From: Methanobrevibacter sp.
GTDB taxonomy: Archaea > Methanobacteriota > Methanobacteria > Methanobacteriales > Methanobacteriaceae
Length of the DNA: 64,000 nucleotides
NCBI RefSeq assembly: GCF_017409525.1
Contig: NZ_JAFQSO010000012.1
Location: forward strand, 1-64,000
Direction: 5' to 3'
Shown here piece by piece: positions 47,386 through 55,403 of the stretch. The stretch's first letter is position 1. The number at the start of each line of letters is the position of its first letter. Both the position numbers and the translations under genes were made by a program. The notes beneath the pieces were generated by a model. It saw only the letters and a list, made by a program, of their open reading frames with translations. It did no database searches and was not told the origin of the DNA.

Positions 47386-48777
47386 ATGAAATTCGATTTG
47401 GAAACTGTTGTAATATTTGTTTCATTTATTACATCGTTTTTTGCAGTATTTTTATCAAATGGGATTATTATAGGGGTTCCAGCCATTGCAAGCGAATTTG
47501 CAATGAATAATGTTATTCAAAACTGGGTTCCTACAATATTCTTCTTAGTAGTTGCTGTTTTTACAGTTCCGGCAGGACAGATTTCAGGGAAATTCGGCGT
47601 TAAGAAATCATTGTTGATGGGAGTCATCGTTTATTTAATTGCATCAATCGGTGCTTGTCTTTCATTTTCAACAGAATCATTTTTGGTTTTCAGAATACTT
47701 CAGGGCGCAGGTGTTGCATTCCTAAACGTGTCTGCAATGGCAATGGTAGTCCATGCAGTAAAACCACAAAACAGAGGAAAAGCTTTAGGATTTACCGTTA
47801 CAGGCGTTTATCTTGCAACTTCACTATCACCTGTGCTTTGCGGATTTTTGGTGCATAACCTGGGTTGGAGATCAATGTTCTACTTTGTAATTCCATTTTT
47901 AGTCTTATGTATTCTATTGATGGTATTCAAGATTCCAGGAGAATGGAAAACATATGAAAAGGACAAAATCGACAAGTTCGGTTCCATTTTATATGGTCTT
48001 GGAATATTGGCATTCATATATGGATTTACAACACTGACAACAACTAACGGTTTGATCCTAACCATTATCGGATTAATCATTTTAGTGATATTTGGAGCTT
48101 ATGAGCTAAGGCAAAAATCTCCTGTATTCAATATGAATCTATTCAAGAACAAAAAGTTCACTTCATCAAACATTGCCGCGCTATGCAGTTACATTGCAGT
48201 AATGGTAGTCACAACAATACTAAACTATCATTTCCAATATGTCAGAGGATGGAATGCACAGATGTCCGGTTTGATATTGATTATCACACCAATAATAATG
48301 GCAATAATGGCCCCTAATGCGGGCAAGCTTTCAGACAAGATACATCCTCAGAAGCTTGCAGCTTTAGGAATGTCTATAGCTACAGTGGCTCTTTTGATAT
48401 TGACCTTCCTGAATAAGGACACTCCGCTTTATCTAGTTGTTATTGCAATGATTTTGCAGGGTTTCGGAATGGGACTCTTCTCAAGCCCAAACATGAATGC
48501 TATAATGAGTTCAGTGCCTCCAAAAGATGCTCCGACAGCTTCAGCATCACAGGCAACAATGAGGACTATAGGACAAACTATGAGTCTGGGCCTTTTGACT
48601 TTGGTATTTGCTTGGGTTATGTCCAATTTGGAATTGGCCCCCCAATATGCAGGCATGATTGTTAATGCGTCCCAGATAATATGTGGAATTTGTACTCTAG
48701 CATGTATTCTGGCAGTGTTCGCTTCACTTGTTGGAATCAAATCAAAAGACAAATTCAACACTGACAGACCAAATTAA
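47386..48777 (+). CDS. MFS drug-efflux transporter (DHA2 / EmrB-QacA type)
   Basis: A 463-residue transporter with 14 membrane segments. It has the family motifs GQISGKFGVKKSLLMGVIVY (between helices 2 and 3), RILQGAGVAFLN and the motif C-like GFTVTGVYLATSLSPVLCG of drug exporters. It should expel toxic compounds with protons. It lies in one operon with the MarR regulator, which probably controls it. GAGGGA precedes the ATG. Confidence 0.88.
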   Translation: MKFDLETVVIFVSFITSFFAVFLSNGIIIGVPAIASEFAMNNVIQNWVPTIFFLVVAVFTVPAGQISGKFGVKKSLLMGVIVYLIASIGACLSFSTESFLVFRILQGAGVAFLNVSAMAMVVHAVKPQNRGKALGFTVTGVYLATSLSPVLCGFLVHNLGWRSMFYFVIPFLVLCILLMVFKIPGEWKTYEKDKIDKFGSILYGLGILAFIYGFTTLTTTNGLILTIIGLIILVIFGAYELRQKSPVFNMNLFKNKKFTSSNIAALCSYIAVMVVTTILNYHFQYVRGWNAQMSGLILIITPIIMAIMAPNAGKLSDKIHPQKLAALGMSIATVALLILTFLNKDTPLYLVVIAMILQGFGMGLFSSPNMNAIMSSVPPKDAPTASASQATMRTIGQTMSLGLLTLVFAWVMSNLELAPQYAGMIVNASQIICGICTLACILAVFASLVGIKSKDKFNTDRPN

Positions 48778-48787
48778 AAAAAATAGG

Positions 48788-48815
48788 GTTAGTTATTAAT
48801 TTAACTAACTTTTAA
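48788..48815. terminator. bidirectional terminator
   Basis: GTTAGTTA, loop TTAATT and TAACTAAC form a perfect eight-pair stem. It has T-rich tracts on both strands and serves the convergent MFS and flavin-oxidase-like genes. Confidence 0.7.
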
Positions 48816-48816
48816 C

Positions 48817-49287
48817 TTATTTTTCAACGGTAATCTTACCGCTCATATGTTCAATTGTTATTTCAAAGACTTCAGTCTTATCCAACAATTTGTTTATTTC
48901 ATTAACAGTATCCTCATGAGTCGGGAAGAACTTGTCTCCCAAGTGAGTTAACTTGTCTATTTTCTCATCTCTTTTTGTCAATGTCTTGATTTTTCCAAAG
49001 ACAATCACACTCTTGAATGTATACCACCATTCACCATCGTTTTTAACACCTTTGTCAACAACACAATATGAAACCTTCTCATGCTTTTTTGCAGCATCCA
49101 ATTTGTGGCCTTTTTGAGCTCCATGGAAGTAAATCTTTCCATCAACATATACATGGCTCATTGGAATTGCATATGGATAGTCATCATCACCCAATAGGCC
49201 GAGAACACCTCGAGGCTCATTAATCAACATGCCGATACATTCTTCAGCTGAGAGTTCCTGTTTTTTTCTTCTCATCTCCCTAAACAT
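48817..49287 (-). CDS. pyridoxamine 5'-phosphate oxidase-like flavoprotein
   Basis: A 156-residue split-barrel flavin-binding protein of the PPOX/NimA-like group. ECIGMLINEPRGVLGLLGD, YPYAIPMSHVYVDGKIYFHG and KGHKLDAAKKHEKVSYCVVD are typical. Such proteins bind FMN or F420 and reduce small substrates, or bind heme. True pyridoxamine oxidase is unlikely because the PLP-binding residues are not evident. It may help to detoxify nitro compounds or handle redox stress. Confidence 0.8.
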   Translation of the reverse strand: MFREMRRKKQELSAEECIGMLINEPRGVLGLLGDDDYPYAIPMSHVYVDGKIYFHGAQKGHKLDAAKKHEKVSYCVVDKGVKNDGEWWYTFKSVIVFGKIKTLTKRDEKIDKLTHLGDKFFPTHEDTVNEINKLLDKTEVFEITIEHMSGKITVEK

Positions 49288-49323
49288 ATTAATATATTAA
49301 TTAAAACTTATTAAAATAACTAC

Positions 49324-49800
49324 ATGGCAGAATTAACTTTTAGAAATGCGAGAGAGGAAGATGTCGGTTTGATTTTGGAATTCATCAAAAAGCTGGCAGA
49401 TTATGAAAAACGATTGGATGAAGTGATTGCAACTGAAGATGAATTGAAAAAATGGGTATTCGACAAAAAACAGGCTGAAGTAATCTTTGCTCTAGAAGAC
49501 GGTAAAGAAATTGGTTTCGCTTTGTTCTTCTTGAGCTTTTCAACATATATCGGCAATGTCAATCTTCACCTAGAAGACCTCTTCGTCGACCCGGAATATA
49601 GAGGCAAAGGATATGGAAAGGCATTGCTTAAACAACTTGCCAAGATAGTTGTCGAAAGAGGATATGGGAGATTTGAATGGACATGTCTTTCCTGGAACAA
49701 ACCAAGCATTGACTTTTATCTGTCTCTTGGAGCAGAACAGAAAGATTGGAATGTGTTTCACCTGACCGGTGATGAATTAGAAAAATTAGCTAATGAATAA
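49324..49800 (+). CDS. GNAT acetyltransferase, diamine acetyltransferase-like
   Basis: A 158-residue GNAT enzyme. The acetyl-CoA loop is YRGKGYGKALLKQLAKI near residue 97, preceded by LHLEDLFVDPEYR. The segment ERGYGRFEWTCLSWNKPSID is characteristic of the spermidine/thialysine N-acetyltransferase group. The substrate is probably a small amine, perhaps a polyamine. It begins 36 bp from the divergent flavoprotein gene and ends at a bidirectional terminator. Confidence 0.82.
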   Translation: MAELTFRNAREEDVGLILEFIKKLADYEKRLDEVIATEDELKKWVFDKKQAEVIFALEDGKEIGFALFFLSFSTYIGNVNLHLEDLFVDPEYRGKGYGKALLKQLAKIVVERGYGRFEWTCLSWNKPSIDFYLSLGAEQKDWNVFHLTGDELEKLANE

Positions 49801-49816
49801 ATATATAACCCATTCA

Positions 49817-49841
49817 AATAAGAGAAAAAATTTCTCTTATT
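49817..49841. terminator. bidirectional terminator
   Basis: AATAAGAGAAA and TTTCTCTTATT are perfect eleven-base arms around AAA, between convergent genes. The right edge touches the stop codon of the leftward flavoprotein gene. Confidence 0.75.
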
Positions 49842-50568
49842 ACATTACTCTTTTTAATATATTGAACATCAATTTTGCAAAAATCTTTTTGATTATGCCT
49901 AATTTTACTTCAGGTGCAAAATCATATTTAACTAGCTCTGTTTTAAACCAAAATTCCTTGTCTGCAGGAATAGGTTCATCTGTTAGCGCCATAGCTCTCC
50001 AGACATTGTAAAATATAATGTCCATAAATTTAGGGGAATGCAGTTTTTCTGAATCCATGTCCTTTCTGAACTTTTTAGCTATCTTATCAATTTTTTCTCT
50101 CTCAAGGCTGTCTTTTCCACCGCATGCAAGAGAAATTTTATATACTTTATTTACTCCCCAATGCCTTAATGTCTCATCAATGTAATTTGCCACTTTCTTC
50201 TGGCCTGCACCGGCTGTAGATACAACCACGATGGCTTTTTTTGTGAAAAATTCTGGCCTGTGATATAGATAAGCCGTATGGTCTAAGAAATTTTTAAGAA
50301 GTGCGGTTACATTCATTGCATAAACAGGAGAAGCAATTATCAGTCCGTCAGCCTCTTTTATCTTTTCCACAATAGGCATTATCAGATTTTTATGCGGGCA
50401 GAATTGCTCGCCTTTCATGATGCAATTGTAGCAACCTTTACATAAAGGAATTTCCTCTTCAAATAAATGTATTTCTTCAAAAGAACCATCTAAATTCTTT
50501 TGAACTTGCTGTACCATCATCCATGTGTTCTTCTTTCTTGGAGATCCATTAATAATCAAATATTTCAT
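49840..50568 (-). CDS. iron-sulfur flavoprotein / NAD(P)H-dependent FMN oxidoreductase
   Basis: A 242-residue flavodoxin-fold protein. IINGSPRKKNTWMMV binds the FMN phosphate. The compact cysteine motif C43, C46, C49 and C57 in LCKGCYNCIMKGEQFCP matches the [4Fe-4S] site of the methanogen Isf family, and IIASPVYAMNVTALLKNFLDH forms the flavin pocket. It should move electrons from ferredoxin to an acceptor, for example peroxide or oxygen. It is the last gene of a TetR-acetyltransferase-flavoprotein operon. Confidence 0.85.
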   Translation of the reverse strand: MKYLIINGSPRKKNTWMMVQQVQKNLDGSFEEIHLFEEEIPLCKGCYNCIMKGEQFCPHKNLIMPIVEKIKEADGLIIASPVYAMNVTALLKNFLDHTAYLYHRPEFFTKKAIVVVSTAGAGQKKVANYIDETLRHWGVNKVYKISLACGGKDSLEREKIDKIAKKFRKDMDSEKLHSPKFMDIIFYNVWRAMALTDEPIPADKEFWFKTELVKYDFAPEVKLGIIKKIFAKLMFNILKRVM

Positions 50569-51183
50569 TTAAACACCCAATTGCCCTTCTTGAATCTTTT
50601 TTTCCTTATATTCAAATTTTCTGTCGAATTCTTCAACATCGTTTTCATCCACGTCAAACACGTCCGGATTTTGAAACGTTGCTTTTGTGAAATCAGGTTC
50701 AACATCATTGAATATTTTTATCATGAAAAATTCGCATTCTTCGCTTTCATCCGTTCCTTCTAGAAATATGCTGTATCTTGATGCGCTTTCAAATCCGAAT
50801 CTGTGATAGTAGTTCTCATCACCTATTACAAATACATAGGGAATTTCCTTTTCGCTGATTAATTCTAGTGTATATTCAATTAGTTCAGATCCATATCCCT
50901 GATTTTGATAATTTTCATCAATTGCTATTGGTCCTAAAACCAATGCATCGATGCCGTTTCCATCATCACAAATAATCTTGCCCTTCGAATAATTGATATG
51001 GCCTATAATCTTATTGTCCTTTTCAATCACATATGCCAAATCCTTAACGAACCTTTCATCATCTCTTAAATTGTGCACTATAAAATGTTCAAAAGCTCCA
51101 GGTCGATATATATTCCAGAAGGAATTTCTAACCATGTTTTCAACGTCAAAATAATCATTTTCAGTTTCTAGTCTTATATTCAT
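50569..51183 (-). CDS. GNAT acetyltransferase, YhbS-like
   Basis: A 204-residue acetyltransferase. GPIAIDENYQNQGYGSELIE is the acetyl-CoA loop (QNQGYG) and YVFVIGDENYYHRFGFESAS is the YhbS-type strand and turn. The C-terminal 40 residues are acidic and charged. It abuts the flavoprotein gene with no gap and starts four bases after the TetR gene, so the three are one operon. Substrate unknown. Confidence 0.83.
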   Translation of the reverse strand: MNIRLETENDYFDVENMVRNSFWNIYRPGAFEHFIVHNLRDDERFVKDLAYVIEKDNKIIGHINYSKGKIICDDGNGIDALVLGPIAIDENYQNQGYGSELIEYTLELISEKEIPYVFVIGDENYYHRFGFESASRYSIFLEGTDESEECEFFMIKIFNDVEPDFTKATFQNPDVFDVDENDVEEFDRKFEYKEKKIQEGQLGV

Positions 51184-51187
51184 TTAA

Positions 51188-51796
51188 TCACTCAATTTTC
51201 ACAGAATCATAAATCAGATTCATGTGCTTTTGGGACTTTATGGCCAAATCATTTAGAAATTTTTCATCATCTTCAGGATAATTAATTATGAAATGTTCAA
51301 TCAACAAGAACAATCCGAAATAATAGAATGACTCTGCTAGTTGTCGAGTATCGCAATCCCTTTTAATCAATCTTTTTTCTTTCATTAATTCAAATATATC
51401 CGTCCAACCGTCGATAGCATTTTCGATGATTTGTTTTTTTACATAACTTTTTATCTTTTCATTGTGATACGATTCAATTAAAAAGATCCTTGTTATTTTC
51501 ATCATTTTTGCTTCGCTTAACTTAGAGATATATAAATCCAGGCCAACCTTGTAGAAATAATCAAAACTAATGTCAAGATTTTTGCCCACATTAACAAGAG
51601 GAATCTCATCTTTTGTCATTTCAAATATATAATAATCCAGTATTTCATCCAGAATGGATTCCTTGCTTTTGAAATGATTGTATATTGAACTTTCTTTGAT
51701 TCCAACTTCAGAAGCAATTCGACGAATAGATACATTATCATATCCAAACTCAGAAAACAGATTTACCGAAGCATTAAAAATTTTATCCTTAGTCAT
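51188..51796 (-). CDS. TetR/AcrR family transcriptional regulator
   Basis: A 202-residue regulator whose N-terminal helix-turn-helix (FGYDNVSIRRIASEVGIKES, then SIYNHFKSKESI) is close to that of the TetR gene near 39 kb. It heads a tight operon with a GNAT enzyme and an iron-sulfur flavoprotein, which it probably represses. An almost perfect palindrome lies just upstream of its ATG. The inducer is unknown, but the operon content suggests a toxic or oxidising compound. Confidence 0.88.
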   Translation of the reverse strand: MTKDKIFNASVNLFSEFGYDNVSIRRIASEVGIKESSIYNHFKSKESILDEILDYYIFEMTKDEIPLVNVGKNLDISFDYFYKVGLDLYISKLSEAKMMKITRIFLIESYHNEKIKSYVKKQIIENAIDGWTDIFELMKEKRLIKRDCDTRQLAESFYYFGLFLLIEHFIINYPEDDEKFLNDLAIKSQKHMNLIYDSVKIE

Positions 51797-51802
51797 ATTC
51801 TC

Positions 51803-51820
51803 AACTAACAGTTGTTAGTT
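51803..51820. promoter_or_regulatory. probable TetR operator
   Basis: AACTAACAGTTGTTAGTT is palindromic except at its two central bases. It begins seven bases upstream of the TetR start, the same distance as the operator of the paralogous gene. Confidence 0.6.
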
Positions 51821-51847
51821 ATATTAAAGTTTTAGGACAATATAAAA

Positions 51848-52366
51848 TTAACTATCGGATTCATCTTTAATCAATTTCACAAATGAAATCAGCCCTACCA
51901 ATGCAGTAAAAAGCTCAATTACTGAAGAGGAAATGTCATAGATTGCAATGAAATAGATGATATAGAATACTTCATTGACAATGAAACTCAATTTAATCCA
52001 TTTAATTGATTTTAAGCAATAATTGCAAATCGTAATCTGAATTATTGCAATGATAGGCAACAAACCAATAAAACCCATTGTATTTACCATCAAACCAATG
52101 ACAACAGATAAAATAATGAAAAATACAGTCCAGTTAAATGTTAATCTATCCTTATATACAAAAGCATTTCTTGTTGCTGCTATTGCCATTGTAGTAACGC
52201 CGGTCCAGGATAAAAAGAAAATGGATGATATCATCAAAACGAAAGCATTCAAAAACTGATGTTTATATGCTCTTTTCTCATCATTGACCCACATGCTCAA
52301 TATGAGAAAAATACCGGCTATTAGGGATATTACATTTCCAATTATGATGTTTAACGGCAAATTCAT
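51848..52366 (-). CDS. YgjV-family membrane protein
   Basis: A 172-residue protein with five or six membrane segments. NVISLIAGIFLILSMWVNDE and SWTGVTTMAIAATRNAFVY match the YgjV family of bacterial inner-membrane proteins (imp-YgjV), whose function is not established. It lies alone, upstream of and on the same strand as the TetR operon. Confidence 0.75.
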   Translation of the reverse strand: MNLPLNIIIGNVISLIAGIFLILSMWVNDEKRAYKHQFLNAFVLMISSIFFLSWTGVTTMAIAATRNAFVYKDRLTFNWTVFFIILSVVIGLMVNTMGFIGLLPIIAIIQITICNYCLKSIKWIKLSFIVNEVFYIIYFIAIYDISSSVIELFTALVGLISFVKLIKDESDS

Positions 52367-52422
52367 TATTAATTTATATGAATTTAAACATTTAAATAGT
52401 TAAAGTTAATTAAATTAGAATA

Positions 52423-52989
52423 ATGGATATTACAGCTAGTGAAATGAAAGAATCAATAGAAAGAATTTACAAAAGACTCGATAAAGTCTCTCCAGTAGAT
52501 TTTGATTGCGGGAAACTTTGCGGTGAAGTCTGTTGCGTATTCGACAGTGAGGAATATCCAAATGATGAGCTTGCGCTTTTCCTTCTTCCCGGCGAAGAGT
52601 TGATGTATGAGGATTCGGATGATTTTGAACTATACTATATAGATGCAAGGGAACTTGAATTTCCGCATTCATGGAAAGGCGATGTTTGCCTTGTGAAATG
52701 CAAAAATCCTCCTAGATGTGACCGATCAATAAGGCCCATACAATGCAGGACATTTCCATTAGTTCCACATATCACCAAAAGGGGCGAATTCCATCTAGTC
52801 TTGGATGACTCCGAATTTCCATATAAATGCCCAATCATCGAAGAAAACATTGCCTTTAGAGACGATTTTTTAATTGAAACATATAACATCTGGAGGATTT
52901 TAATTGAAAATCCATTGGTTTATGATTTTGTTGACTATGATTCCAGAAAGCGAGAAAACAGAAAAGTTGATTTTGAAATCGTAATCTAG
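52423..52989 (+). CDS. YkgJ-like cysteine cluster protein
   Basis: A 188-residue soluble protein. Cysteines in DFDCGKLCGEVCC, VCLVKCKNPPRC, IRPIQCRTFPL and PYKCPI follow the pattern of the YkgJ/UPF0153 family, thought to bind zinc or an Fe-S cluster. The IQCRxFPL motif is diagnostic. The biochemical role is not known. Single gene. Confidence 0.8.
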   Translation: MDITASEMKESIERIYKRLDKVSPVDFDCGKLCGEVCCVFDSEEYPNDELALFLLPGEELMYEDSDDFELYYIDARELEFPHSWKGDVCLVKCKNPPRCDRSIRPIQCRTFPLVPHITKRGEFHLVLDDSEFPYKCPIIEENIAFRDDFLIETYNIWRILIENPLVYDFVDYDSRKRENRKVDFEIVI

Positions 52990-53128
52990 AAAACTGCAAA
53001 ATAATTAATAATTCAATGAATTAAATGACATGTTTTTATAATAAACATTAATTTAATAATATCTAATTTTAAAAATATCCGTATGACAATAAATTTCTAA
53101 AAAAGTAATCCCCAATATGTAGATAGCC

Positions 53129-53788
53129 TTACAGTTTCCAATCAATCTCTTCCAAGTTGTTTTCCTTAAGATATTCATTGGCCAGTCTGAAATGATTGCA
53201 GCCAAAAAAACCTCGTCTTGCAGAAAACGGAGAAGGATGGGAAGTTATTAAAACCAAATGCTTTGGATTGTCTATCAGTTCCTTTTTCTTTTCAGCTTGC
53301 TTTCCCCAAAGCAGATAAACGATAGGCTGGTCCTGTTTGTTCAGAATCCTGATAACATTATCTGTGAATGTTTGCCATCCGCATTTGCTGTGTGAGTTTG
53401 CATTGCCCTTTTCAACAGTCAAAACAGTATTGAGCAGAAACACGCCTTCACGAGCCCACTTTTCAAGACATCCTGATTCTGGAATTGAGTATGAGAACTC
53501 TTCATTGATTTCCTTGAAGATGTTTTTAAGTGATCTTGGTATCGTTCTTCCGTCAGGTGTTGAGAATGCAAGTCCATGGGCCTGTCCTGGTTCATGATAT
53601 GGGTCCTGGCCCAAAACAACAACTTTAACACTGCTTAATGGAGTCAACTTAAATGCATTGAAAATGTCTTCATAGGGAGGATAGACAGTTTTTGTTCTAT
53701 ATTCCCCATCTACAAATTCATTTATTTTTAAAAAATAATCCTTTTTAAATTCTTCCTTAAGCGCCAAATCCCAATCATTGCCTATCAT
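53129..53788 (-). CDS. ung: uracil-DNA glycosylase, family 1
   Basis: A 219-residue DNA repair enzyme that removes uracil produced by cytosine deamination. GQDPYH at 61-66 (catalytic D62), AFSTPDG, VFLLNTVLTVEKGNANSH and the DNA-contact loop HPSPFSARRGF near 184 are all family 1 motifs. Length matches bacterial Ung. Most archaea use family 4 or 5 enzymes or MBD4/MIG-type glycosylases, so acquisition from bacteria is likely. It follows the TPR gene by seven bases. Confidence 0.93.
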   Translation of the reverse strand: MIGNDWDLALKEEFKKDYFLKINEFVDGEYRTKTVYPPYEDIFNAFKLTPLSSVKVVVLGQDPYHEPGQAHGLAFSTPDGRTIPRSLKNIFKEINEEFSYSIPESGCLEKWAREGVFLLNTVLTVEKGNANSHSKCGWQTFTDNVIRILNKQDQPIVYLLWGKQAEKKKELIDNPKHLVLITSHPSPFSARRGFFGCNHFRLANEYLKENNLEEIDWKL

Positions 53789-53795
53789 AATAATC

Positions 53796-54224
53796 TTAAT
53801 TGTTCAATTCCTTTAAACGTTTGATTAGCTCATTTTTATCCTTGCTATTGCTGATATTACTAATGCCAGATTTTAAAATGTCGATTTCACTGCCCTTATC
53901 ATTCTGCAGGCTGTAAATATCAGCAAGCCCAATATATGCTTCGCTGGATTCTGGCATGATGACTATTGCCTTTTTAAATAAAGGTATGGCCTCGTCGAAT
54001 TTCTCAGACATCATCAGATTCTGGGCTTTATCAATTAGCACGGACACTTCTTTTGTTTTGTCCATCTCTTTTTTTAGATACTCGGGAGTGTCCCTTTTCT
54101 TTTTTGCTTTCACATTGTCCAAAGCGTCAAAAATTCTATCTGCTTCAGACTTGTCAAAATTATCTCCCACTTCTCTTTTGGACTTTTCATCTTCTTTTTT
54201 AAATATCTTGTCAGTTAATCCCAT
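53796..54224 (-). CDS. tetratricopeptide repeat protein
   Basis: A 142-residue protein. The first 55 residues are charged and probably disordered. Residues 60-140 contain two to three TPR helix pairs (LIDKAQNLMMSEKFDEAIPLF, then YIGLADIYSLQNDKGSEIDI). It should be a protein-interaction module. It lies in a same-strand block between the hydrolase gene and ung. Confidence 0.7.
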   Translation of the reverse strand: MGLTDKIFKKEDEKSKREVGDNFDKSEADRIFDALDNVKAKKKRDTPEYLKKEMDKTKEVSVLIDKAQNLMMSEKFDEAIPLFKKAIVIMPESSEAYIGLADIYSLQNDKGSEIDILKSGISNISNSKDKNELIKRLKELNN

Positions 54225-54255
54225 AATACTAATATGATTTTTAAAATAAAAAAAG

Positions 54256-54960
54256 TTAAGTGTATTGGCTGATGAACTTGATTATTTCATCGACACATTG
54301 CTGCTGTTGACTTTCAGCAGAAATGCTGGCCTGCCCGTCACCGGATTGAGGGCCGTAGTATCCAAACTGGGCATGGTTGCCCCCTTCAATTATGAATTCG
54401 GTGAAATTACCTTGAATTAAAGATTCTGTCTTGTTGTAATTTTCCATATTCAGAACTGTATCGTTTGAGCCATATATTGATAATGTAGGTACAGTGACAT
54501 TGTTGCTCGGATATGCTGCAAACAATATCAGCCCATCAGTTGAATTGGAGTGTGCAGCATAATCGGCAGCCATAACCCCTCCCAAGGAATGGCCTGAAAC
54601 GAAATAATGTTCATAAGTGGAATTGTTAATTATTGAATCCGCACTGTCCTTGCCGAGAAATGCCAAATTGAATGGCATTTCAACTATATAGCAATCCACT
54701 CCCTGGCCGGCAAGCTGCGTAAACATTGGCAAATAGGAAGTGTATTCCACTTTAGCTCCAGGATAGAAAATTAATGCAGTATCATTTCCATATCCATCCA
54801 ATAGTAAACCATTGGACGTTTTAACGACACTGACATTGTCTGTTCCATTCAAGTAATCAGTAGCAGTCGGCTCTGCATGCTGATAATCAGATAGATATAT
54901 TCCAATAGCTATTGTTAGTATGATTAGAATTATAATAGATATTTTTAGTTTTTTACCCAT
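54256..54960 (-). CDS. exported alpha/beta hydrolase (AB_hydrolase_5 type)
   Basis: A 234-residue enzyme from the ATG with GTGAT upstream. A signal anchor (KISIIILIILTIAIGIYL) places it outside. The catalytic triad is visible: Ser in VSGHSLGGVMA, Asp in SIYGSNDTVLN and His in EGGNHAQFGYYG. GPQSGDG after the His is typical of the AB_hydrolase_5 family. It probably cleaves an ester at the cell surface. It is the fifth gene of the TelA block. Confidence 0.8.
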   Translation of the reverse strand: MGKKLKISIIILIILTIAIGIYLSDYQHAEPTATDYLNGTDNVSVVKTSNGLLLDGYGNDTALIFYPGAKVEYTSYLPMFTQLAGQGVDCYIVEMPFNLAFLGKDSADSIINNSTYEHYFVSGHSLGGVMAADYAAHSNSTDGLILFAAYPSNNVTVPTLSIYGSNDTVLNMENYNKTESLIQGNFTEFIIEGGNHAQFGYYGPQSGDGQASISAESQQQQCVDEIIKFISQYT

Positions 54961-54967
54961 AAAATCA

Positions 54968-55402
54968 CTATAAAGCAAACAATGCAAAACATATGAACAA
55001 AATGAAAATACAAAGACAGCATGCAACTTTGCTTGATCTGTCATTGTTATTATTGGCCATGTTTGGATTATTGAAAGAAGTTGTCTGGATTCTATACATC
55101 TCTTCATTCTTATATACATCAATCAACTTCACTGCGACCCAAACAGACCGGATAATGCCTATGAACATGATTAGCATTGCAAGAAGTGAATAAAATCCAG
55201 TTATATTTGAAATAAATACGTTTCCATATAATCTATCGGCAATTAGATATATAAACCATGGCAGCTCATAAAGTACGCCTTCCAAAATCCAATTCTTATT
55301 ATTGTACTTTGTACCGATGTAGATGAATCCAACTCCATTTATATACATTATAATGGAGAAGATTACCCACCATGATTTTTTAATCTTATCAAAAGCATTC
55401 AT
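54968..55402 (-). CDS. polytopic membrane protein in the TelA block
   Basis: A 144-residue protein with three or four membrane helices (WWVIFSIIMYINGVGFIYIG, ELPWFIYLIADRL, LLAMLIMFIGIIRSVWVAV) and a terminal helix with Cys residues (VACCLCIFILFICFALF) after an Asn-rich loop. The ATG immediately follows the TelA stop codon; a TTG nine bases upstream would overlap it. No family recognised, but the position suggests that it works with TelA. Confidence 0.65.
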   Translation of the reverse strand: MNAFDKIKKSWWVIFSIIMYINGVGFIYIGTKYNNKNWILEGVLYELPWFIYLIADRLYGNVFISNITGFYSLLAMLIMFIGIIRSVWVAVKLIDVYKNEEMYRIQTTSFNNPNMANNNNDRSSKVACCLCIFILFICFALFAL

Positions 55403-55403
55403 A

